Assembly (NCBI GenBank): GCA_029287275.1
Contig: JARFRL010000436.1
Span: 1-16,675, forward strand
Direction: 5' to 3'
From: Pontiella desulfatans
Lineage (GTDB): Bacteria; Verrucomicrobiota; Kiritimatiellia; Kiritimatiellales; Pontiellaceae
DNA: 16,675 nucleotides
Shown here: positions 6,212 through 12,477 of the stretch, piece after piece
How positions within the stretch are numbered: the first letter of the stretch is position 1
How the letters are laid out: each line of letters starts with the position of its first letter
The notes under the pieces: generated by a model
Database searches by the model: none
Seen by the model: only the letters and a program-made list of their open reading frames with translations
Told to the model about the DNA's origin: nothing
Position numbers and translations under genes: made by a program

Positions 6212-8005
6212 TTATTCGGCCTTTTCGCGAAGGGCGGTTTGGGGTTTCGGGGCGATGTAGAGAAATTTCTGCATGTCCCACGCCGCGGTGGGGCAACGCT
6301 CCGCGCAGAGGCCGCAGTGCAGGCAGACGTCCTCGTCCTTAACCATCACGCGGCCGGTTTTGAGATCGTTGGAAACGAAGATGTCCTGCCCGAGGTTGAG
6401 CGCGGGCACGGTCAGGTTGCGGCGCATATCGGCCTCTTCCCCGTTTTCGGCGAAGGTGAGGCAGTCGACCGGGCAGATGTCGATGCAGGCGTCGCACTCG
6501 ATGCATTTATCCGCGGTGAACACGGTCTCCACGTCGCAGTTCAGACAGCGTTCCGCCTCTTCGAGCGCGGTCTTCGCGTCGAAGCCCAGCTCGACCTCGA
6601 CGGTATGGCTGTGAATCGCCTCCTCTAGATCGACGTGTGGAACCAGGTGGCGCTTCTCCTCGGTCACCATCGAGGCGTAGCTCCAGTCGTGAATGCCCAT
6701 CTTCTGGGTCACTAGGTTGGTGCTGGGGTCGGGGCGCTCGCTGACGTTCTCGCCGCGCAGAAACAGATCGATCGAGATGGCGGCTTGATGGCCCTGGGCC
6801 ACCGCCGTGATGATGTTCTTCGGCCCAAACGCCGCGTCGCCGCCGAAAAACACGTTCGGGTTGGTGGATTGATGCGTTTCGTCGTCCACCTTCGCGAGGC
6901 CGATTTCGTTGAACTCGATGCCGATGTCGCGCTCGATCCACGGAAACGCGTTGGCCTGGCCGATGGCCAGCAGCACGAGTTCGCAGTCGATGGTTTCCTC
7001 GCGGCCGACCGGCGTGAAGACCTCGCGGCCGTTCTCGTCGATCGAGTAGTCGATGACCTCGAACCGCATCGCCTTCAGTTTCCCGTTTTCCACGATGTAT
7101 TCCAGCGGGCTGTGCTGCTCGACGATCGGGATGCCCTCGGCCCGCGTGTCCTCGATTTCCCACGGCGAGGCCACCATGGCGGAAATGGGCGTGCGGAGCA
7201 GCACCTTGACGTTCTTCGCGCCGAGGCGCAACGCGGTGCGGCAGCAGTCCATCGCGGTGTTGCCGCCGCCGATGACGATCACGTCCTTCGGGGTTTCGGT
7301 CGTGTGGCCGAACGCGACCTGCGCGAGCCACTCGACGCCGACCTGAATGTTTTCGCCGCCATCGAGCTCCCAGCCGGGGAGCTTCAGCTGGCGGCCGGTC
7401 GGCGCGCCGGTGCCGACGAAGACGGCGTCGTATTCGCCGGCGAGCAGTTCTTTCATACTTTCGACGCGCGTGTTGAAGTGGGTGTTCACGCCCATGTCGA
7501 GAATGTAGCCGACCTCCTCGTCGATGACCTCCGCGGGCAGGCGGAAGGAGGGAATCTGCTGGCGCATGAACCCGCCGGCTTTGGGGGTGGCCTCGAACAG
7601 ATCGATTTCATATCCCAGCGGCATCAGATCGCGGCAGACGGTGAGCGAGGCGGGGCCGGCGCCGATGATCGCGAGCTTGAAGCCGTTTTTCTTTTTCGGG
7701 ATTTCGGGCATGCGCGCTTTAACGTCGTCCTTCATGTCGGCGCAGACGCGCTTGAGGCGGCAGATCGCGACGGGCTTGTCCTCCACGCGGCCGCGGCGGC
7801 AGGCGGGTTCGCAGGGGCGGTCGCAGGTCCGGCCGAGAATGCCGGGGAACACGTTGGATTCCCAGTTGATCATGTACGCGTCGGAATAGCGCCCCGCGGC
7901 GATCAGACGGATGTATTCGGGGACGGGCGTATGCGCGGGGCAGGCGTATTGACAGTCGACGACTTTGTGGAAATATTCGGGATTGCTGGTATCAGTAGGC
8001 TTCAC
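6212..8005 (-). CDS. GltD-like NAD(P)H/FAD oxidoreductase with N- and C-terminal [4Fe-4S] domains
   Basis: From the chosen start this is 597 residues. Domain order: an N-terminal Fer4_20-type cysteine domain (C18, C22, C61, C65, C69), an FAD Rossmann motif GAGPAS (115-120), an NAD(P)-binding motif GGGNTAMD (246-253), a second FAD contact GGDAAFGP (from 388), a CLNC pair (487-490), and two classic [4Fe-4S] motifs: CIECDACIDICP (C501, C504, C507, C511) and CLHCGLCAERCP (C561, C564, C567, C571). It is related to the small subunit of glutamate synthase, but no large subunit is nearby. Its position as first gene before korA and korB suggests it supplies the delta-type ferredoxin function and couples it to NAD(P). 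The start is taken as GTG at 8005, with GGAG eight bases upstream; the longer TTG start at 8026 has no ribosome binding site. Confidence 0.88.
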   Translation of the reverse strand: MKPTDTSNPEYFHKVVDCQYACPAHTPVPEYIRLIAAGRYSDAYMINWESNVFPGILGRTCDRPCEPACRRGRVEDKPVAICRLKRVCADMKDDVKARMPEIPKKKNGFKLAIIGAGPASLTVCRDLMPLGYEIDLFEATPKAGGFMRQQIPSFRLPAEVIDEEVGYILDMGVNTHFNTRVESMKELLAGEYDAVFVGTGAPTGRQLKLPGWELDGGENIQVGVEWLAQVAFGHTTETPKDVIVIGGGNTAMDCCRTALRLGAKNVKVLLRTPISAMVASPWEIEDTRAEGIPIVEQHSPLEYIVENGKLKAMRFEVIDYSIDENGREVFTPVGREETIDCELVLLAIGQANAFPWIERDIGIEFNEIGLAKVDDETHQSTNPNVFFGGDAAFGPKNIITAVAQGHQAAISIDLFLRGENVSERPDPSTNLVTQKMGIHDWSYASMVTEEKRHLVPHVDLEEAIHSHTVEVELGFDAKTALEEAERCLNCDVETVFTADKCIECDACIDICPVDCLTFAENGEEADMRRNLTVPALNLGQDIFVSNDLKTGRVMVKDEDVCLHCGLCAERCPTAAWDMQKFLYIAPKPQTALREKAE

Positions 8006-8045
8006 TCTATTCGCTCCATTCGCCAAGGTGGGGAAATAAACCCCG

Positions 8046-8075
8046 ATTAAACAGGCAGTGCCTTAGTTTCGGCAA
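8046..8075 (-). promoter_or_regulatory. Candidate promoter of the GltD-like/korA/korB operon
   Basis: On the minus strand, TTGCCG (8075-8070) and TTTAAT (8051-8046) are separated by 18 bases, a good sigma-70 spacing. A transcript starting near 8039 would have a leader of about 33 bases that includes the GGAG before the GTG at 8005. The spacer contains the palindrome AGGCAGTGCCT (8053-8063), which could be a repressor site. Confidence 0.45.
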
Positions 8076-8311
8076 TATAAATCACAGCCCCGCTCGTAAT
8101 TCAGTATTAAAATACTTAAATCGTACAATTTTTATCATCTTACCCGTGATTCGGTGGTTTCCGCGCCGCGCTGGGTCTGATCAGCGTCATCCACCGGAAT
8201 CTCATGGGCGGGAGGCGGGTGGAGCGCGTTCCCACAGGCGCCAAGCGGGGTGTCGGACGGATGGCCGCGTTCTTTCCGCTAAAAAAACCTGAAAAAAAGG
8301 CGCGTAATCCT

Positions 8312-8341
8312 TTGACGCGGGGTGGTACAAAGTGGCATAAG
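8312..8341 (+). promoter_or_regulatory. Candidate promoter of the dcw cluster (upstream of mraZ)
   Basis: TTGACG (8312-8317) serves as -35 and CATAAG (8336-8341) as a weak -10 with 18 bases between them. The start of transcription would fall near 8348, leaving a leader of about 28 bases that contains the GGAG for mraZ. The boxes flank and overlap the GTGG repeats, fitting an autoregulated mraZ promoter. Confidence 0.5.
8321..8340 (+). promoter_or_regulatory. MraZ-binding boxes (tandem GTGG decamers)
   Basis: Two adjacent decamers, GGTGGTACAA (8321-8330) and AGTGGCATAA (8331-8340), agree at 7 of 10 positions and place GTGG exactly 10 bases apart. Known MraZ operators are arrays of TGGG or GTGG elements on a 10-bp period just upstream of mraZ. 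AAAGTGG, reported for Mollicutes, is present at 8329-8335. A further TGGA falls in the same phase at 8363. The boxes lie between the -35 and -10, so bound MraZ should repress the cluster. Confidence 0.6.
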
Positions 8342-8375
8342 ATCCCATGAAAGGGAGCGAAATGGAGTGAAGGGC

Positions 8376-8831
8376 ATGACTACAACGCAAAATACACCGG
8401 CCTTGTTCGTGGGATCGTTCACGCATTCCCTTGACGCCAAGCGGCGTATGATTTTCCCGTCGAGCTGGCGAAACCTGACCGGCGAATCGAACCAGCTCTT
8501 CGCGTTCCCGCACCCGGAGGAGAAGTGTCTGTTCCTCCACACCGCCGCGGAAATGACGCGCCGGCTGGAGGCGCTCCGAAGCGGCGGTTCGATGGATCGG
8601 AACGAGCAGCAGGCGATCCGGTCGATCACGGCCGGCGCGGACATGCTCATGTGGGACGCGCAGGGCCGCGTCCGCGTGGGAGAAAATCTGCTGGCGCATA
8701 TCGAGGTGAAGGAACAGGTGGTGTTGGTTGGCGCGCTGACGCGCATTGAGTTGTGGAGCGCCGAGAATTTTGATTTGGCCCTGCCGATGGAATCGTCCGC
8801 GGCGGAAGACGTGTTTTTTGGCGGATACTAA
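8376..8831 (+). CDS. mraZ: Transcriptional regulator MraZ
   Basis: 151 residues, the usual length. It has two SpoVT-AbrB-type DNA-binding motifs: HSLDAKRRMIFPSSWR (17-32), where the consensus DAKGR has Arg in place of Gly, and WDAQGRVRVGENLLAHIEV (93-111) followed by VVLVGALTRIELWS. MraZ forms rings that bind GTGG repeats upstream of its own gene and adjusts dcw expression; such repeats are present here. I start at the ATG at 8376, eight bases after GGAG (8364-8367); longer in-frame GTG starts exist upstream but would extend the protein into the leader. It is the first gene of the dcw cluster, 27 bases before orf66. Confidence 0.93.
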   Translation: MTTTQNTPALFVGSFTHSLDAKRRMIFPSSWRNLTGESNQLFAFPHPEEKCLFLHTAAEMTRRLEALRSGGSMDRNEQQAIRSITAGADMLMWDAQGRVRVGENLLAHIEVKEQVVLVGALTRIELWSAENFDLALPMESSAAEDVFFGGY

Positions 8832-8858
8832 AGTGGAGTCTGAACAAAGGGGAATGGC

Positions 8859-9059
8859 ATGAGCATGTTGGATGTCGCGAAGTTTTTAAGTTACTCCAGA
8901 TCGATCGATCACTCCACGGACCGCGAGCGGATTTTCAGCTTGTCGCAGGTCGATTCCGGCCATCTGTTCTCCTGCCTGCATGGAACCCGCGCCCATTGGT
9001 GTTTCGGCCGCGAGCAGAACGAACCGGAACACTTCCCCAAGATTGAAAAAGGAATTTAG
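8859..9059 (+). CDS. Small unrecognised protein between mraZ and rsmH
   Basis: A 66-codon frame preceded by a strong ribosome binding site (AAAGGGGA, six bases before the ATG). Its TAG stop shares one base with the GTG start of rsmH, the kind of overlap seen in translationally coupled genes. I do not recognise the protein. It has no membrane segment or signal peptide. Visible is a symmetric C-x-H-x4-H-x-C motif (C39, H41, H46, C48; CLHGTRAHWC) that could bind a metal ion. The rest is polar, with a basic/acidic C-terminus. The canonical order has rsmH directly after mraZ, so this is an extra gene. Translation is well supported by signals and spacing; the function is unknown. A non-functional leader frame that only couples rsmH translation is the main alternative. 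Confidence 0.65.
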   Translation: MSMLDVAKFLSYSRSIDHSTDRERIFSLSQVDSGHLFSCLHGTRAHWCFGREQNEPEHFPKIEKGI

Positions 9060-9988
9060 TGCATATACCGGTCATGCTGAACGAGTGCCTCGAGGCGCTG
9101 GTCACGAACCCGAAAGGGATCTACGTGGACGGCACGCTCGGCAACGGAGGGCACGCGGCCGAGGTGTTGAACCGGCTCGAAGTCGGCGGAGCGTTGATCG
9201 GGTTCGATCGAGACGTCGACGCGCTCGAGCGCGTGAAAGACAAGTTGAAATCGGGTGAGGGAAAGCGCGTGGAACTCGTGCGCGACAATTACGCCAACAT
9301 GGCGGAGCGGCTCGACCAGCTCGGAATCGCGAAGGTCGACGGCTTGTTGCTGGACCTCGGCGTCAGCTCGTTTCAGCTCGACGTCGCGGAACGCGGCTTC
9401 AGCTTCATGCGCGACGCGCCGATCGACATGCGCATGGATCAGACCCGGGGCCAAACCGCCGCGGAACTGGTGAACACCGCGAGCGAAACCGAATTGGCGG
9501 ACATCATCTACCGCTACGGCGAGGACCGGTCCTCGCGGCGAATCGCGCGGGCGATCGTCGCGGCGCGCGCGAAAATGGAAATCGCGACCACCGGTCAACT
9601 CGCCGGCGTCGTCGAACGCGCCGTGGGAGGCCGCAAGGGAAAGAAAACCCATCCGGCGACCAAAACCTTCCAGGCCTTGCGCATGGCGGTGAACGACGAG
9701 CTCGCGGGCGTGGAACGGGTGCTCGAAACGATGGTTCACCGCGTCGTCGAGGGCGGGCGGATCGTGGTGCTCACGTTCCACAGTTTGGAAGACCGGTTGG
9801 TGAAACAATTTTTTGGCCGCCACGTGCCGCGCGAGGAATCGCTGCAGCAGGGCGGCGTCCGGCGGATCTACGAGGAACCGTCGGTGAAATGGATCTGGAA
9901 AAAGCCGTTGATCGCGACGGCGGAAGAACAATCTGAAAATCCGCGTTCGCGCTCGGCGAAGCTGCGCGCCGTGGAAGTGGGGGTATGA
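9059..9988 (+). CDS. rsmH: 16S rRNA (cytosine-1402-N4)-methyltransferase RsmH
   Basis: 309 residues, the normal length. It starts with HIPVMLNE as in the family, then the SAM-binding DGTLGNGGH (24-32), LDLGVSS (98-104), FSFMRDAPIDMRMD (114-127), HPATKTFQALRMAVN (198-212), FHSLEDR (240-246) and a terminal NPRSRSAKLR. It methylates N4 of C1402 in the ribosomal P site. The GTG start at 9059 overlaps the orf66 stop by one base and has AAGGA five bases upstream, within the end of orf66. The stop overlaps the ATG of the ftsL-like gene by four bases (ATGA). Confidence 0.96.
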   Translation: MHIPVMLNECLEALVTNPKGIYVDGTLGNGGHAAEVLNRLEVGGALIGFDRDVDALERVKDKLKSGEGKRVELVRDNYANMAERLDQLGIAKVDGLLLDLGVSSFQLDVAERGFSFMRDAPIDMRMDQTRGQTAAELVNTASETELADIIYRYGEDRSSRRIARAIVAARAKMEIATTGQLAGVVERAVGGRKGKKTHPATKTFQALRMAVNDELAGVERVLETMVHRVVEGGRIVVLTFHSLEDRLVKQFFGRHVPREESLQQGGVRRIYEEPSVKWIWKKPLIATAEEQSENPRSRSAKLRAVEVGV

Positions 9989-10368
9989 GAATGGCTACGA
10001 AACGAAAGACCACGCGCAAGAAAAAGAACATGAAGAAGCAACAGGCGCGGGTTCCGTTCCCGGTGCTGCTCGCGAACGTGTTGGTGCTCGTCGCCGTGCT
10101 CGGCCTCAGCTACATGTGGCTCTGCTCGCGCTGCGACGCGCTCGGCCGCGACATCAAAGTCAAGGAGCAGGAATTGAACGTGGCGCGCAAGCGACTGGTG
10201 AACGAGCAGGACCGCTGGTCCACCATCACCTCGCCGCAAAACCTGCGCGACGCGATCCGGCGCCACCAACTCAACATGAAAATGCCCGAAGGTCAGCAGG
10301 TCGTGAAAGTCGGCTCGTGGAACGTGACCGGCAAAACCGCGATGCTCGCCAAGAAGCCGGCGCGGTAG
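9985..10368 (+). CDS. ftsL: FtsL-like bitopic division protein
   Basis: 127 residues with the topology of FtsL: a very basic cytoplasmic N-terminus (residues 1-22), one membrane segment (about 25-46, VPFPVLLANVLVLVAVLGLS), then a coiled-coil-like charged stretch (about 52-78) and SPQNLRDAIRRHQL near the end. FtsL joins FtsB/DivIC-type partners in the divisome and activates septal synthesis by FtsI-FtsW. Sequence conservation in this family is low; the assignment rests on topology and on its position between rsmH and ftsI, where ftsL normally sits. The ATG at 9985 overlaps the rsmH stop; a second in-frame ATG at 9991 is possible. Confidence 0.8.
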   Translation: MRMATKRKTTRKKKNMKKQQARVPFPVLLANVLVLVAVLGLSYMWLCSRCDALGRDIKVKEQELNVARKRLVNEQDRWSTITSPQNLRDAIRRHQLNMKMPEGQQVVKVGSWNVTGKTAMLAKKPAR

Positions 10369-10404
10369 AAAATTTCATAAGGCGAATGAAACCAGGAGCG
10401 AACC

Positions 10405-10539
10405 ATGGATAAGGAAAAAGTCAACGTGTTGTACGACGAAAACGGCCGCGCCATCAGAGTTCAGATGGACTTCGATCTCTACCAATGGTTGGTCACGCGG
10501 ATTCCGATGGCGGAGCGCTCGGTCGCCGCGGCGAGATAG
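10405..10539 (+). CDS. Small 44-residue unrecognised protein between ftsL and ftsI
   Basis: ATG at 10405 is preceded by an excellent ribosome binding site (AGGAG, six bases away), and the frame ends with TAG at 10537-10539. The translation begins MDKEKVNVLYDENGRAIRVQ and contains MDFDLYQWLVTRI, ending in an Ala-rich tail. The pattern of a beta-hairpin-like YDENGRAIRVQ followed by a short helix recalls the start of Phd/YefM-like antitoxin folds, but this resemblance is weak and no toxin gene is adjacent. No cysteine, no membrane segment. It lies 36 bases after ftsL and 117 before the chosen ftsI start, on the same strand. I regard translation as likely and function as unknown. Confidence 0.55.
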   Translation: MDKEKVNVLYDENGRAIRVQMDFDLYQWLVTRIPMAERSVAAAR

Positions 10540-10554
10540 ACGTAACCGCCGCGC

Positions 10555-10568
10555 CGCCCGTCCGGGCG
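10555..10568 (+). other. GC-rich hairpin upstream of ftsI
   Basis: CGCCC-GTCC-GGGCG forms a perfect 5-bp stem with a four-base loop in the gap between orf44 and ftsI. There is no T-run, so it is not an intrinsic terminator. It could influence the relative expression of ftsI, or have no role. Confidence 0.3.
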
Positions 10569-10656
10569 TCGGGTTGGATGGATGATTCACGAAACTCCCG
10601 TGACGCCGCGCTCGCGGGTCGCGGGTTTCAATGATTTTAGGGAGGAAGAACGACCG

Positions 10657-12477
10657 ATGGCCGAGGCGCGCTATAAAGGACGAACGCTGACGTTGGTCAT
10701 CATCGTGACGCTCGTGTTCGCGGGCATCGGATTCCGTCTTTCCATGCTGCACCTGCGTCCCGCCGAATGGGTGCTCGAGCCCATCGAGGAAGGGCGCATG
10801 TTCGAGATCAAGTCGGTGGGCAACCGCGGTCGGATCGTCGATCGCAGCGGCGAAATCCTCGCCATGGACCTCGCCGCGTATCACGTTTACGCCGACCCCA
10901 AATACATCGCCGAGCACGGCGATCCCGCCGCGGTCGCGAAGTATCTCGCCAAAGAATTCCGCCTCTCCGAACCCGAGATCGCCGACCAGCTTTCCGATGT
11001 GTCGCGTCAATACGTCCGCCTCAAAAAATTCGTGCCCGGCCATCAGCTCAAGCGTTTCACCCGCCGCGCCTACGGCCTCACCTACACGCCCGAGGAGCTC
11101 GTCGCCGGCGTCGAAACCAATATTTATCTGCGCGGCGTCGGGCTCGAGGACGCGCCGATCCGCAACTATCCCAAAGGGCCGCTCATGGCGCACGTCGTCG
11201 GCTTCGCGAACCAGGAGGGCGTCGGTTCCGCGGGCGTCGAGCAGCGGATGGATGAATATCTGCGCGGCAAGCAAGGCCTGCGCGTCAGTAAAAAGGACGG
11301 ACGCCGCCACGAGATCTATAGCGAACGAACGGTCGACATCGAGCCCAAGGATGGCGCGACCGTCACGCTCACGCTCGATCAGCAGCTTCAATACGTCGCC
11401 GAGAAAACCGTCGAGAAAACCTGCCGCGACTTCAACGCCAAGGCCGCCTGGGCCATCGTGCAGCGCGTCCGCACCGGCGAGATCCTCGCGATGGCCTCGT
11501 TCCCGACCTACGACCTCAACCGCTACGCCAAAGCGCCGCCGGAATGGCGCCGCAACCGCGCCATTAGTTTCAACTACGAACCCGGTTCCACCATGAAAGC
11601 CGCGGTCGTCGGCGCCGCGCTCGACAACGAAATCGTTCAAGAGACCGACGTGTTCGACTGCGAGAACGGGTATTGGATCTATGGCGGCAAGGCGCTGCGC
11701 GACAGCCATGGCGAGGGCGAGATTTCCGTCGCGGACATCATCAAGTTCTCGAGCAACATCGGCACCGCCAAGATCGCGCTGGAAATGGGCGATCAGCTCG
11801 TCTACGACAGCCTGAAAAAATTCCATTTCGGCGACCGGCTCGACGTCGGAATTCCCGGCGAGGAAGGTGGGATTTTCTACTCGCCCAAGCACTGGTCCAA
11901 GATCAGTATCACGCGAATCGGGATGGGACACGAAATCGGCGTCACCGCCCTGCAGGTGCTTTCCATGATGAACGCGATCGCCTACAACGGAGTGCAGATG
12001 AAGCCCATGATCATTAAAAACGTGATCGACTCCGACGGCGTCACGCTCGAGGAGAATCAACCGACGGTGATGGGGCGTCCGTTGAGTCCCGCCGCGGCGC
12101 GGCGCATGCGCTCGTTGCTGGCGCGGGTCGTGATGGAAGAGGGCGGCACCGGCTCCAAGGCGCGGGTCGAGGGCTACACCGTCGCCGGCAAAACCGGCAC
12201 CGCGCAGAAAATCCGTCCGGCCGCGGAGGGCGGCGGATATTATTCCAAAAACTTCACCTCCTCCTTCGTCGGGTTCCTGCCCGTGGAGAATCCCGAGATC
12301 GGCATCATCGTCGTCGCGGACGATCCGGGCGAATTCACGGAGTCCGGCCGTAAAATCGGCTACTACGGCGGCACCGTCTGCGGCCCCGCCTTCAAGGAGA
12401 TCGCCGAGTTCGCCGTGCGCTACCTGCGCATCGCGCCCGAGGGCGACCGCATTTACGTCGCGAGGCCGGAAGAATGA
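10657..12477 (+). CDS. ftsI: Septal peptidoglycan transpeptidase FtsI (class B penicillin-binding protein)
   Basis: 606 residues from the chosen start: a short cytoplasmic N-terminus, one membrane anchor (about 9-26, RTLTLVIIVTLVFAGIGF), a PBP dimerisation region (RGRIVDRSGEILAM near 58-70, ETNIYLRG, GVEQRMDEYLRGKQG), and the transpeptidase domain with S311-T-M-K314 (catalytic Ser), SSN 365-367 and KTG 512-514. All three catalytic motifs are intact. No PASTA repeat follows, so the C-terminus is FtsI-like, not Spo-type. The ATG at 10657 has GGGAGGAAG upstream; an in-frame ATG at 10582 would add 25 residues and cannot be excluded. It cross-links septal peptidoglycan with FtsW. The stop overlaps the murE start by four bases (ATGA). 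Confidence 0.94.
   Translation: MAEARYKGRTLTLVIIVTLVFAGIGFRLSMLHLRPAEWVLEPIEEGRMFEIKSVGNRGRIVDRSGEILAMDLAAYHVYADPKYIAEHGDPAAVAKYLAKEFRLSEPEIADQLSDVSRQYVRLKKFVPGHQLKRFTRRAYGLTYTPEELVAGVETNIYLRGVGLEDAPIRNYPKGPLMAHVVGFANQEGVGSAGVEQRMDEYLRGKQGLRVSKKDGRRHEIYSERTVDIEPKDGATVTLTLDQQLQYVAEKTVEKTCRDFNAKAAWAIVQRVRTGEILAMASFPTYDLNRYAKAPPEWRRNRAISFNYEPGSTMKAAVVGAALDNEIVQETDVFDCENGYWIYGGKALRDSHGEGEISVADIIKFSSNIGTAKIALEMGDQLVYDSLKKFHFGDRLDVGIPGEEGGIFYSPKHWSKISITRIGMGHEIGVTALQVLSMMNAIAYNGVQMKPMIIKNVIDSDGVTLEENQPTVMGRPLSPAAARRMRSLLARVVMEEGGTGSKARVEGYTVAGKTGTAQKIRPAAEGGGYYSKNFTSSFVGFLPVENPEIGIIVVADDPGEFTESGRKIGYYGGTVCGPAFKEIAEFAVRYLRIAPEGDRIYVARPEE

Larger units (their letters stand above)
8006..8375. other. 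Divergent intergenic region between the kor operon and the dcw cluster
   Basis: This stretch separates two divergently transcribed operons and should contain both promoters. The left half is AT-rich. It holds the minus-strand promoter candidate, an 11-bp palindrome AGGCAGTGCCT (8053-8063) inside that promoter's spacer, and the inverted repeat AGTATT-AA-AATACT (8103-8116) farther upstream. The right half is GC-rich and ends in the mraZ promoter with its MraZ boxes. No gene is supported; a 48-codon frame at 8204-8350 runs through the mraZ promoter and is judged spurious. Confidence 0.6.

Noticed and set aside
6212..8005. Annotation as glutamate synthase small subunit (gltD)
   Set aside because: The core is GltD-like, but there is no GltB gene nearby, two extra [4Fe-4S] motifs are present at the C-terminus, and the operon partners are KorA and KorB.
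8204..8350. 48-codon plus-strand frame with a Lys-rich tail upstream of mraZ
   Set aside because: No clear ribosome binding site, and it runs through the predicted mraZ promoter and MraZ boxes; no recognisable similarity.
10405..10539. Firm call of the 44-residue protein as a type II antitoxin
   Set aside because: The resemblance is limited to a short hairpin-like segment and there is no toxin gene next to it.
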